In this document: piece after piece, positions 7,179 through 14,471 of the stretch
Layout: each line of letters begins with the position of its first letter
Numbering within the stretch: position 1 is the stretch's first letter
Assembly (NCBI GenBank): GCA_019750655.1
Contig: JAIEOG010000154.1
Coordinates: 1 to 15,843 of the forward strand
Reading direction: 5' to 3'
Length of the DNA: 15,843 nt
Source of the DNA: a bacterium
GTDB lineage: Bacteria > Bdellovibrionota > FAC87 > UBA2466
Notes under the pieces: model-generated
The model's database searches: none
What the model was told of the DNA's origin: nothing
What the model saw: only the letters and a program-made list of their open reading frames with translations
Made by a program: the position numbers and the translations under genes

Positions 7179-7207
7179 TTGACACCGAAATGTGCTTTCC
7201 CTAAGTT
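7179..7207 (+). promoter_or_regulatory. Candidate rho promoter
   Basis: TTGACA (7179-7184) matches the -35 consensus exactly and starts 5 nt after the csp terminator T-run. At 17 nt spacing the -10 is TAAGTT (7202-7207), which matches only half of consensus, so the exact -10 is uncertain. A promoter here is expected because the csp terminator isolates rho. It would give a leader of about 175 nt. Confidence 0.4.
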
Positions 7208-7256
7208 GAGACCACTTATTCCGATTCTCGGATAACCAAGCCTTCCCACAGGGGGA

Positions 7257-7391
7257 ATGCAACAGACCCATTAGTTAAAACAAACCGCCCCGTCCTCGGA
7301 GGTTCCCTCCGAAACGCAGTATCCATGTTCTTCTTGCCAATGCGAAATTTACCAAACGGAATGCTGGGCGTGCAGAAAGTGTGATTCCACT
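7257..7391 (+). other. rho leader with hairpin and an in-frame cysteine-rich reading frame behind an amber codon
   Basis: The stretch before rho holds no ordinary gene. A 7-bp stem with a TTC loop lies at 7296-7312 (TCGGAGG / CCTCCGA). In the rho frame, ATG at 7257 gives MQQTH then TAG at 7272-7274. After the TAG the frame stays open for 39 codons into rho. It contains CSSCQC, then CWACRKC, six cysteines in 19 residues with Cx2C-x8-Cx2C spacing, but no ATG, GTG or TTG. A separate 19-codon ORF (7325-7384, another frame) ends 7 nt before the rho ATG but lacks a ribosome-binding site at normal distance. This could be a regulatory leader, a degraded extension of rho, or chance. Confidence 0.4.
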
Positions 7392-8651
<1,260 letters not shown>

Positions 8652-8654
8652 TTA

Positions 8655-8764
8655 ACCCGCCCCGGTCCATTGGGACCGGCGGGTCCTGTCAGTTGCGTGG
8701 GACGCCCGCGCAACTGCGCGGACGTCCCACTCCACTGCCACCCCCCGGACCCAATGGCCCGGGG
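8655..8764 (+). repeat. Nested palindromic element between rho and lspA
   Basis: Two 18-nt arms, 8660-8677 and 8747-8764, are inverted copies matching at 16 of 18 positions (core CCATTGGG / CCCAATGG). Between them lies a hairpin at 8697-8730: an 8-bp stem (GTGGGACG / CGTCCCAC), one mismatch, a 6-bp stem (CCGCGC / GCGCGG) and loop AACT. Each arm also folds alone: CCGGTCC/GGACCGG at 8662-8679, extended by AACCCG/CGGGT pairing at 8654-8684, and CCCCGG/CCGGGG at 8743-8764. A competing pair AGTTGCG/CGCAACT (8692-8715) excludes the central hairpin. No T-run follows. It may be a rho-operon attenuator, an RNA switch for lspA, or a REP-like genomic repeat. Confidence 0.6.
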
Positions 8765-8797
8765 CTCGCTGGTAGCGGCCCTCGAGGGAGAGAAAGA

Positions 8798-9295
8798 TTG
8801 AAGCGTAAATACCTCATCCTGTTGTCACTCAGCGGCTTCATTCTGGCGCTCGATCAGCTCACTAAAAATCTTGTTTATTTGAATTTGGAACCGGGGACGG
8901 TGCGTTCTTACCTGGGCGGACTCGTTACCCTCGAACGTACCTTTAATGCGGGGTTTGCTTTCGGGTTGGTGCAACGTACGCCGGATTCTTTGCGCGATGT
9001 CGTTTTTCTTGGGCTTCCTGTTTTTGCGCTCGTTCTCATCGTCTTGGTTTTTATTAAATTGCAGGATGATCAGATGCTTACTTCTATTGCTTTGACGACG
9101 CTTTTGGCGGGCGCGATGGGGAATTTGATTGATCGGGCGCAGTATGGGCATGTGGTGGATTTTTTGAATTTGCACTTTGGTGCGGTTTCTTTGCCTGCCT
9201 TCAATGTTGCGGATGTCTCGATTGCTTTGGGTGTGGTTTTGATGGTGGTTGGGATGGTGCGTGGTGGTTGGCGAGGGGTGCATGGAAAAGCTTAA
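8798..9295 (+). CDS. lspA: Lipoprotein signal peptidase, divergent copy (signal peptidase II)
   Basis: LspA is the inner-membrane aspartyl protease that cuts prolipoprotein signal peptides before the lipid-modified cysteine. 165 residues with four membrane segments (about 5-22, 68-87, 96-112, 136-153). Conserved parts: LDQLTK (18-23), FNAGFAFG (49-56, in place of the usual RNxGAAFG), AGAMGNLIDR (104-113) and VVDF with catalytic Asp121, then FNVAD with catalytic Asp139. Both catalytic aspartates and Asn109, Arg113 and Asn136 are present, so it is probably active. I chose the TTG at 8798 because GGGAG lies about 8 nt upstream and upstream sequence belongs to the palindromic element. Codon use from about 9040 on is T-rich, unlike rho. 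It overlaps the next lspA by 14 nt. Confidence 0.88.
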   Translation: MKRKYLILLSLSGFILALDQLTKNLVYLNLEPGTVRSYLGGLVTLERTFNAGFAFGLVQRTPDSLRDVVFLGLPVFALVLIVLVFIKLQDDQMLTSIALTTLLAGAMGNLIDRAQYGHVVDFLNLHFGAVSLPAFNVADVSIALGVVLMVVGMVRGGWRGVHGKA

Positions 9296-9785
9296 GATGC
9301 ATCTCGATGCGCGTCGCATCGCCTGGTTGGTCGGGATTGTGGGGAGCACTTTGGTGCTCGATCAGTGGACCAAGTGGTTGGTGCATACGCGGTTTCGCGT
9401 GGGCGAGAGCTTGGGGCTTCTCGAAGGTTTTTTTTCGCTCACCTACATCCGCAACCAAGGCGCGGCTTTTGGGATTTTTCAAAACACGAATCCGGCTTTT
9501 CGGGATAAGTTTTTCCTCGCCGTTCCCGTTATTGCGATAGCGGTGATCACTTATCTTTATTTTAAGACACCGCGTGATCAGAAAGTGCAGACCGTTGCTT
9601 TGGCACTCGTGCTCTCCGGAGCCATCGGAAATCTGATTGATCGCCTTCGCTTTGGGTACGTCATCGATTTTCTCGATGTGCACTACCACGAGGTCTATCA
9701 CTGGCCCGCTTTCAACGTTGCTGACTCCTGCATCGTCGTCGGGGTTCTCGTTCTTTTCTTGCTCTCCCTGCGTTCAAATACCTAA
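9282..9785 (+). CDS. lspA: Lipoprotein signal peptidase, canonical copy (signal peptidase II)
   Basis: A second LspA of 167 residues directly after the first. The motifs are closer to the family norm: LDQWTK (26-31), IRNQGAAFG (56-64), SGAIGNLIDR (112-121), VIDF with catalytic Asp129, and FNVAD with catalytic Asp148. Four membrane segments are visible. The ATG at 9282 lies inside the end of the upstream copy, preceded by GAGGGG at normal spacing, so translation is probably coupled. A second in-frame ATG at 9297, 1 nt after the upstream stop, would give a 162-residue form. The two copies share all catalytic residues but differ strongly elsewhere, so the duplication is old or one copy was acquired. 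The stop lies 12 nt inside the convergent gene ending at 9774. Confidence 0.93.
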   Translation: MEKLKMHLDARRIAWLVGIVGSTLVLDQWTKWLVHTRFRVGESLGLLEGFFSLTYIRNQGAAFGIFQNTNPAFRDKFFLAVPVIAIAVITYLYFKTPRDQKVQTVALALVLSGAIGNLIDRLRFGYVIDFLDVHYHEVYHWPAFNVADSCIVVGVLVLFLLSLRSNT

Positions 9786-10495
9786 TTCCTGTTTTTTGCG
9801 TAGCTCGATTTTGCCTTGAGCGGCTCTCAAATCCCGATCAGTCCATTGAGAAGAAATAGGGTACGTGGTGCAGCCGTGGACCTCGGGAAGCAGGTCTCGA
9901 GAATTAGGCCACTGGATTGCGCGATCCAGATCGTGGCAAAGCATCGGAACACCGTAGACGGGGTAGCACTCTACTTGGACGATCCCTTTTACGGTTTTGC
10001 CCTGGTCGGAGAAAGTCGTGGAACGCAGTGGAATAATATTCGGAGTGAGAGATGCAAAAATCTTCAGAGAAGACCAGCCGGGCTTCCCTTTAATCTCGTC
10101 CATACCTTTGGCTTGCAATTCCTGCATCAAAGTAGTGGGGCCTTCTTGGTGCTCGCCCTGTTCTATAAAACGCAAAAAGCCCATTTCGCCCTTCTTGCAA
10201 ACGCCCCCTTTGAATTCCGGGATTTCTGATTGCGAAAGACCTCTGCGTCCGTGGAATTAACAGCGTTTTCATCCACGAGTGGAGACCGGACGGTGAAATC
10301 TAAAGAAGCCCGGGGTGTATTGCCCGTGAGCTGAGGAGGGCTTGCCACAAGCCTCGGCACCGGGACGAACCGGCGCGGGTATGTTCCGCTCTGGTGCGAA
10401 GCCCTGTAGGAAGGCCGTAAGCGTGGGAAAAACCACGCGTGTGCTTCATTCACGAATGACATCGAAATAACGATTAATAGAAAAGAGAATCTCAT
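9774..10495 (-). pseudogene. Exported protein gene split by a -1 frame change (pseudogene, frameshifting gene or sequence error)
   Basis: Not a family I recognise. The first part (10495-10163, 110 codons) starts with a clear signal peptide, MRFSFLLIVISMSFVNEAHA, followed by a basic, proline-rich stretch. The second part is open from about 10254 down to 9774 in the -1 frame and includes KGGVCKKGEMGFLRFIEQGE and KGKPGWSSLKIFASLTPNII. The two frames overlap by about 95 nt. At 10211-10205 the minus strand reads A-AAG-GGG in the phase needed for -1 slippage from the first frame to the second, within AAAGGGGG. Joined there, the product is 240 residues: signal peptide, basic linker, then a domain with cysteines. 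Alternatives: a real frameshift mutation, one missing G in the sequence, or independent initiation at ATG 10184 (AGAAGG upstream). Confidence 0.6.
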
Positions 10496-10562
10496 GGCCC
10501 CCCCAGGCTGGTTTCTAGGTTTGCAAGTGGATGGCCAATGGTTTGTGCGGGAAAGGTGGGGT

Positions 10563-10580
10563 GTATTCTTTCAAGAATAC
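10563..10580. promoter_or_regulatory. Operator-like inverted repeat between divergent exported-protein genes
   Basis: GTATTCTT and AAGAATAC are perfect 8-bp arms around a TC centre. The site lies 68 nt upstream of the minus-strand gene starting at 10495 and about 257 nt before the plus-strand gene at 10837. Another GTATTC half-site occurs at 10722-10727. Size and symmetry fit a dimeric repressor site; the regulator is unknown. The rest of 10496-10836 holds no gene I can support and no convincing promoter pair. Confidence 0.5.
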
Positions 10581-10808
10581 GGCTAACCGATGAACGGCTT
10601 AGGCTGCTCTTATTCGACGGCGGCACAATATTAGATGGGAGTTCTGCGATGAGCCTACAACCCGCCGCTGGTTCTAAGGCTGTCGACTTGATTGACACGC
10701 TCAAGGCAGGCTTGCGGGTCAGTATTCCTCAGGGATGCGTCCAGGGCTAACGGGTCTTTCACAATCTTTCGAGCCTAAGCGCGACCGGTTGGCACCCTTG
10801 CATTACTA

Positions 10809-10829
10809 CTCCCCAACGTCTCTGGGGAG
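10809..10829 (+). promoter_or_regulatory. Hairpin that masks the ribosome-binding site of the gene at 10837
   Basis: CTCCCCA (10809-10815) pairs with TGGGGAG (10823-10829) across a 7-nt loop. GGGGAGG is the Shine-Dalgarno sequence of the ATG at 10837, so the 7-bp stem would block it. This is the same arrangement as before the gene at 2749. Confidence 0.45.
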
Positions 10830-10836
10830 GGGCTTC

Positions 10837-12273
10837 ATGATCCGTCTTGTTTTGGTTTTGTGCTTTGGTTTCTTAATTAATAGCCAGCCAGCGGTGGCCC
10901 GAGGGGGCCGCAATCGGCCACTTGCCCGCATCGTCCAGAGGGTTTTTCAACCTGTGCGCCAAGTCCCAGCGCAAAGAACAGCACCCGTAGCTTCGGGCAG
11001 TCATGGGGTAGCCGCTCCGGTTGTCGAAAGCCCGAACGTGCCAGCAGCGCTACCACCAGCACCTCCGGCTTCGGCAGCTTCGAAGGAAGCGCCTGTCGCA
11101 CGGCCAGTAGCGGAACCTCAAAAAGCCCCAGAAAAAGATAATTTCACTTACGCGAACTGCACCGCTTCGGATGAAGCCGGGAATGCGGAACTCAAACTTT
11201 CTGGAAATCCAAAAGTATCCATTTTGGAAGACACTACGGACGATACGGGGGAAGGCCGCCGTTACAAGTTTTCCTTAAAAGACCTGCCCATGGGCAGCAC
11301 GGGCATGATGGAAGCGGTCCACGAAGTGGATTTTGGGAAGCCCGCCTTCGTCGACGTGAAAAACGAGATGGTGATTTGGAAAGCCAAAGCAACTTTCGCA
11401 ACGGGCCCTCTCAAAGGAAAGCGCGACATCACCTATATTGAAATGGGCGATCCTCTGCGCAAGATTTTCGCGATCCAAGGCCAGGTCATGCCACGGGGCA
11501 ACTTCTATGGAAACCAGGACGGGAAAGGCGATGGCACTTACCACGGCCTAACCGTCTTTGATAACCAAGGGAACTTTGTAGCGCTTGGATCGGAAGTAGA
11601 TAGCTCAACGCCGCCCCAACGTGTTTTCAAAGCGCACGCAACATGCGGAAAACCAAAATCGGATCTTCTAGGGTTTGCAGCTGGCGATGCACTCTTCAAT
11701 GTTTCCGATCCCGTTTTAGGGCGCGGCGTTTCGGAGAACGAAATCCCGAAGCGTTTTTTAGGTCCGGCGGATTTGCCGACGTGGCGTAGCCGGCTTAATG
11801 AAAGCGCAGCACGCGATCAATTGGCCGATGCGATTCTCGGGGATCCTGATCTCTTAAGCCCAGCGCGGGAACGTTTCGCACAAGCCCTTAAATCGGGCGA
11901 CTACCAAAAAGATCCGCTGTTCCTAGCGCGCCAAGCCATCTTAGGGGACCTGCCTTTTGTGAAGGCGCCTAAATTACCGCCCCAGTTGCAAGGAGCGAAT
12001 GTCCAGGTGATGGAGCTCGATGGATTGCCGCCCATGACGAAATTCGACGCGGCTCCAGGTCCGGGTCTGCCACTTCCGCCGGGGATGACCGTCCGCGAGG
12101 CGGATGGGAAAACGCCGTCCGCGTTGGACAGTCTGCCACCGGCTTCCGCCGCATTCAAAGTGCAGGGTCTTCCGCCCGGTATGACAGTTATCGAGGGTTT
12201 GCCGCCTGCGTCGGTGCCGTTCAAAACGCAGGGCCCTCCGCCGGTCACCAACACCCGCATTATCCAAGACTAA
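10837..12273 (+). CDS. Exported proline-rich protein of unknown function with C-terminal repeats
   Basis: 478 residues, not recognised. The signal peptide MIRLVLVLCFGFLINSQPAVA is cut after Ala21. A basic, then Pro/Ala-rich linker (22-100) resembles a cell-wall-spanning or flexible spacer. A compact, strand-rich domain follows (about 101-275), bounded by Cys108 and Cys270, which may form a disulfide; it includes KFSLKDLPMGSTGMM and GNFYGNQDGKGDGTYHG. A charged helical region (300-372) ends with a proline-rich tail holding two copies of a 22-residue repeat (433-454 and 455-476). I chose the ATG at 10837 because it begins the signal peptide and has GGGGAGGGG upstream; the frame is open further 5' but those codons are not protein-like. 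It is divergent from the split exported gene, which also has a basic, proline-rich N-terminus, so the two may be functionally linked (inference). Confidence 0.82.
   Translation: MIRLVLVLCFGFLINSQPAVARGGRNRPLARIVQRVFQPVRQVPAQRTAPVASGSHGVAAPVVESPNVPAALPPAPPASAASKEAPVARPVAEPQKAPEKDNFTYANCTASDEAGNAELKLSGNPKVSILEDTTDDTGEGRRYKFSLKDLPMGSTGMMEAVHEVDFGKPAFVDVKNEMVIWKAKATFATGPLKGKRDITYIEMGDPLRKIFAIQGQVMPRGNFYGNQDGKGDGTYHGLTVFDNQGNFVALGSEVDSSTPPQRVFKAHATCGKPKSDLLGFAAGDALFNVSDPVLGRGVSENEIPKRFLGPADLPTWRSRLNESAARDQLADAILGDPDLLSPARERFAQALKSGDYQKDPLFLARQAILGDLPFVKAPKLPPQLQGANVQVMELDGLPPMTKFDAAPGPGLPLPPGMTVREADGKTPSALDSLPPASAAFKVQGLPPGMTVIEGLPPASVPFKTQGPPPVTNTRIIQD
12133..12264 (+). repeat. Two tandem 66-bp coding repeats
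   Basis: Units at 12133-12198 and 12199-12264 encode LPPAS-AAF-KVQG-LPPGMTV-IEG and LPPAS-VPF-KTQG-PPPVTN-TRII. An extra LPPGMTV lies upstream at 12073-12093 (residues 413-419). The DNA copies have diverged, so the protein motif, rather than recent DNA duplication, is what is kept. Confidence 0.65.
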
Positions 12274-12298
12274 AAAGCTGGGCCGACAAGCCACGCCA

Positions 12299-12327
12299 TT
12301 GAGGTAATGGCAGGCGCGTGCTATGAC
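12299..12327 (+). promoter_or_regulatory. Candidate tig promoter with overlapping hairpin
   Basis: TTGAGG (12299-12304), 17 nt, then TATGAC (12322-12327) preceded by TG at 12319-12320, an extended -10. A perfect stem GCCATT/AATGGC with a 5-nt loop (12295-12311) overlaps the -35. No T-run follows the stem, so it is a poor terminator for the gene ending at 12273 and may instead be an operator. Confidence 0.35.
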
Positions 12328-12347
12328 CGCCCTCTTAGGAGAGAAGC

Positions 12348-13643
12348 ATGCACGCGCATTCGCACGATGTTGAAGTGAAAAAGGTCGATCGAGTTAGCCC
12401 TACCCTTGTACGGCTCACGATTTCCTTCAGCGGAGAGACGCTGCAAGCCCACGAAAAATCGACTGCTCAGCAGTACGCGAAAGACGCGGCTCTCCCGGGC
12501 TTCCGTCCCGGCAAAGCACCGGTGAAGATGGTTCTCGAACGCTACCGCGATCGCATCCGCCAGGATGTCGTTTCGCACTTGCTCGAGGCTGGGCTCTCCG
12601 AAGCTATCGAAAAAACGCAGCTTTCGCCCGTTAGCCGTCCCAAGATTTTGGAAATCGGCAAGCTCGGTTTCGACGATAAAACACCCCTCGAGTTCAAAGC
12701 CGAGTTCGAAGTGGAGCCAGAGTTTTCTTTGAAGTCCTACAAAGGCGTGCCGCTTAAGGCTGCTAAGGACGAAGTCGCCGATAAAGATGTCGAAGAATCT
12801 TTGAATGACCTGCGCGAGCGCTTGGGCGTTTTGGAGCCCTCCGACGAGACTAAACCGAAAGCGGGTAGCTTCGCCGTCGTCGAAGTCGGCTACGCATTGG
12901 TGAATGACCCTAAAAAGGCTGAACCCCCGTCGAGCTTCACGGTTGAGCTTGGTAAAGACAAACTCATTCCAGAAATCGACAAAGCGTTGCTAGCCATGTC
13001 TGTCGGCGAGCAGAAAGAAGTCGAAGCGACTTTTCCCGCCGATTACCACGAGAAAACCCTCGCGGGCCAAAAGGCGAAGTTCGATTGCAAAATCTTGGAA
13101 CTCAAAAAGCGTACTCTTCCGGAAGCCAATGACGCTTTCGCCGAGCAGGTGCGCCCCGGCATGACGCTCTTGGCGCTCAAAGCCGATATCCGCAAGAATC
13201 TGGAATCGTCGAAAAAACGCGAAACGCGCCGGGCTCAGCGGCAGCAGATTTTGGATCACCTAGTCGAAAAGAACAGCTTTGAAGTCCCTCAATCGATGAT
13301 TGAGATGCAAAGCCGCAAACTGATCGAATCCATGACGCATGATCTGAAGTCTCGTGGACAAGAGCTGCCTACCTTAAAGGATGAGGAGCTTAAATCCGTG
13401 CGTAAATCGGCGGAAGAAATCGTCCGCGGTGGGCTGCTTTTGAAGAAAGTCGCACAGACGGAAAAGATCGAGTTGGCTGAAGGCAAAGTCCAGGAGCGGG
13501 TCTCCGAACTAGCACAACAATGGAAGCAGACCCCAGAACAAACCCAGCAGTTTCTTGAATCGCAGGGCGTTATGGACCGCATCCGTGACGAAGTTTTGAC
13601 GGATCAGATCTTTGACTTCCTGATCCAAAACGCCAAAGCGTAG
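12348..13643 (+). CDS. tig: Trigger factor (ribosome-associated chaperone / prolyl isomerase)
   Basis: Trigger factor binds near the ribosomal exit tunnel (protein L23) and shields nascent chains. 431 residues, the usual length. The N-terminal domain carries the ribosome-docking signature GFRPGKAP at 51-58. An FKBP-like PPIase domain spans about 165-250 (KAGSFAVVEVGYAL, FTVELGKDKLIPEIDKALLA, VEATFPADYHEK). The helical C-terminal chaperone arms follow, starting at LPEANDAFAEQVRPG. The ATG is preceded by TAGGAGAGAAGC, a good ribosome-binding site. It lies directly before clpP and clpX in the order found widely in bacteria. The first residues MHAHSHD include three histidines, unusual but short. 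The gap of about 105 nt to clpP contains a new promoter, so clpPX can be expressed apart from tig. Confidence 0.97.
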   Translation: MHAHSHDVEVKKVDRVSPTLVRLTISFSGETLQAHEKSTAQQYAKDAALPGFRPGKAPVKMVLERYRDRIRQDVVSHLLEAGLSEAIEKTQLSPVSRPKILEIGKLGFDDKTPLEFKAEFEVEPEFSLKSYKGVPLKAAKDEVADKDVEESLNDLRERLGVLEPSDETKPKAGSFAVVEVGYALVNDPKKAEPPSSFTVELGKDKLIPEIDKALLAMSVGEQKEVEATFPADYHEKTLAGQKAKFDCKILELKKRTLPEANDAFAEQVRPGMTLLALKADIRKNLESSKKRETRRAQRQQILDHLVEKNSFEVPQSMIEMQSRKLIESMTHDLKSRGQELPTLKDEELKSVRKSAEEIVRGGLLLKKVAQTEKIELAEGKVQERVSELAQQWKQTPEQTQQFLESQGVMDRIRDEVLTDQIFDFLIQNAKA

Positions 13644-13674
13644 CGCATTTGGGCACGCCGCGACGTGGCGACCC

Positions 13675-13703
13675 TTGTCAATTTCACGAGAGACGAGTTT
13701 AAT
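13675..13703 (+). promoter_or_regulatory. Sigma70-type promoter of clpPX
   Basis: TTGTCA (13675-13680) and TTTAAT (13698-13703) each match consensus at 5 of 6 positions with the optimal 17-nt spacing. Transcription would start near 13710. Confidence 0.68.
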
Positions 13704-13712
13704 TAGAGATTA

Positions 13713-13729
13713 GGGGCGGGCCTCGCCCC
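13713..13729 (+). promoter_or_regulatory. GC-rich hairpin at the clpPX transcription start
   Basis: GGGGCG (13713-13718) pairs with CGCCCC (13724-13729) over loop GGCCT. It would sit at the very 5' end of the clpP mRNA, a position where stems protect transcripts from 5' decay, and could also be an operator. Confidence 0.4.
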
Positions 13730-13749
13730 CACTCTCTGGAGGTACTCTC

Positions 13750-14430
13750 GTGCTCATCTTAGACTCCACCTACCGCGCGAAATCGGAAAATCGGACGGAC
13801 AGTTTCGTTTCGAACTACTTAGTGCCCATGGTTATCGAACAGACGCCTCGCGGAGAGCGCAGCTTCGATATTTATTCGCGCTTGCTGAAAGAGCGCATCA
13901 TCTTCATCGGCACACCCATCGACGACGGGATTTCGAATCTCGTAGTCGCACAGCTTTTGTTTTTAGAGTCGGAAGACGCCGACAACGACATCCACATCTA
14001 CATCAACTCTCCGGGTGGCAGCGTTTCTGCCGGACTCGGGATGTACGATATGATGCAATACATTAAGCCCGACATCAGCACCTACTGCATCGGCATGGCA
14101 GCGAGCATGGGAGCGGTTTTGTTGTGCGCAGGTTCGAAGGGCAAGCGTTACGCTCTGCCGAATTCTGAAATCATGATTCACCAACCCTTGGGCGGTACTC
14201 AAGGGCAGGCGAGCGACATCGAAATCCACGCGCGGCACATCCTCGCAACGCGTGAACGCTTGAACCGAATTCTCGTGAAACACACGGGGCAGCCGATCGA
14301 GCAGATTCAGAATGACACCGATCGCGACCGTTTCATGGGTCCTGAAGAAGCAAAAGCGTATGGGCTCGTAGATAATGTAGTGTCTCAGAGAGGAAAAGGC
14401 GCTAAACCAGAGAAGAAGGGCGGGGAGTAG
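13750..14430 (+). CDS. clpP: ATP-dependent Clp protease proteolytic subunit ClpP
   Basis: ClpP is the serine peptidase that forms a two-ring, 14-subunit chamber fed by ClpX or ClpA. 226 residues. The catalytic triad is intact: Ser119 in GMAASMGA, His144 in IMIHQPLGG and Asp193 in DRDRFM, each offset by 22 from E. coli mature numbering (97, 122, 171). Substrate-strand motif INSPGGSVSAGL is at 85-96. The start is GTG at 13750, supported by TGGAGG 7 nt upstream. Residues 1-24 precede the usual processed start (VPMVIEQTPRGERSFDIYS) and may be a short propeptide. The C-terminal tail after about residue 212 is Lys/Gly-rich. clpX follows 41 nt later on the same strand. Confidence 0.97.
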   Translation: MLILDSTYRAKSENRTDSFVSNYLVPMVIEQTPRGERSFDIYSRLLKERIIFIGTPIDDGISNLVVAQLLFLESEDADNDIHIYINSPGGSVSAGLGMYDMMQYIKPDISTYCIGMAASMGAVLLCAGSKGKRYALPNSEIMIHQPLGGTQGQASDIEIHARHILATRERLNRILVKHTGQPIEQIQNDTDRDRFMGPEEAKAYGLVDNVVSQRGKGAKPEKKGGE

Positions 14431-14471
14431 TTCACCGCATTTTTTAGGCTTCTGGAACCGGAGGTCCCCTA

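Noticed and set aside
7325..7384. 19-codon ORF before rho as a definite leader peptide gene
   Set aside because: No Shine-Dalgarno at workable distance (GGAGG is about 22 nt away and in a stem) and no recognisable peptide; kept only as part of the leader description.
8693..8797. N-terminal extension of the first LspA from a TTG at 8693
   Set aside because: The extension would translate the palindromic spacer into a Gly/Pro/Arg-rich stretch ahead of the first membrane helix; the TTG at 8798 has a proper ribosome-binding site and gives the family length.
10692..10697. TTGACA as the -35 of the gene at 10837
   Set aside because: No acceptable -10 at 15-19 nt; the nearest AT-rich hexamer is more than 23 nt away.
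12295..12311. GCCATT/AATGGC stem as the terminator of the gene ending at 12273
   Set aside because: The stem is short and no T-run follows; it overlaps a possible -35 instead.
13644..13749. CIRCE or other heat-shock element before clpP
   Set aside because: No TTAGCACTC-N9-GAGTGCTAA-like repeat and no sigma32-type boxes were found.
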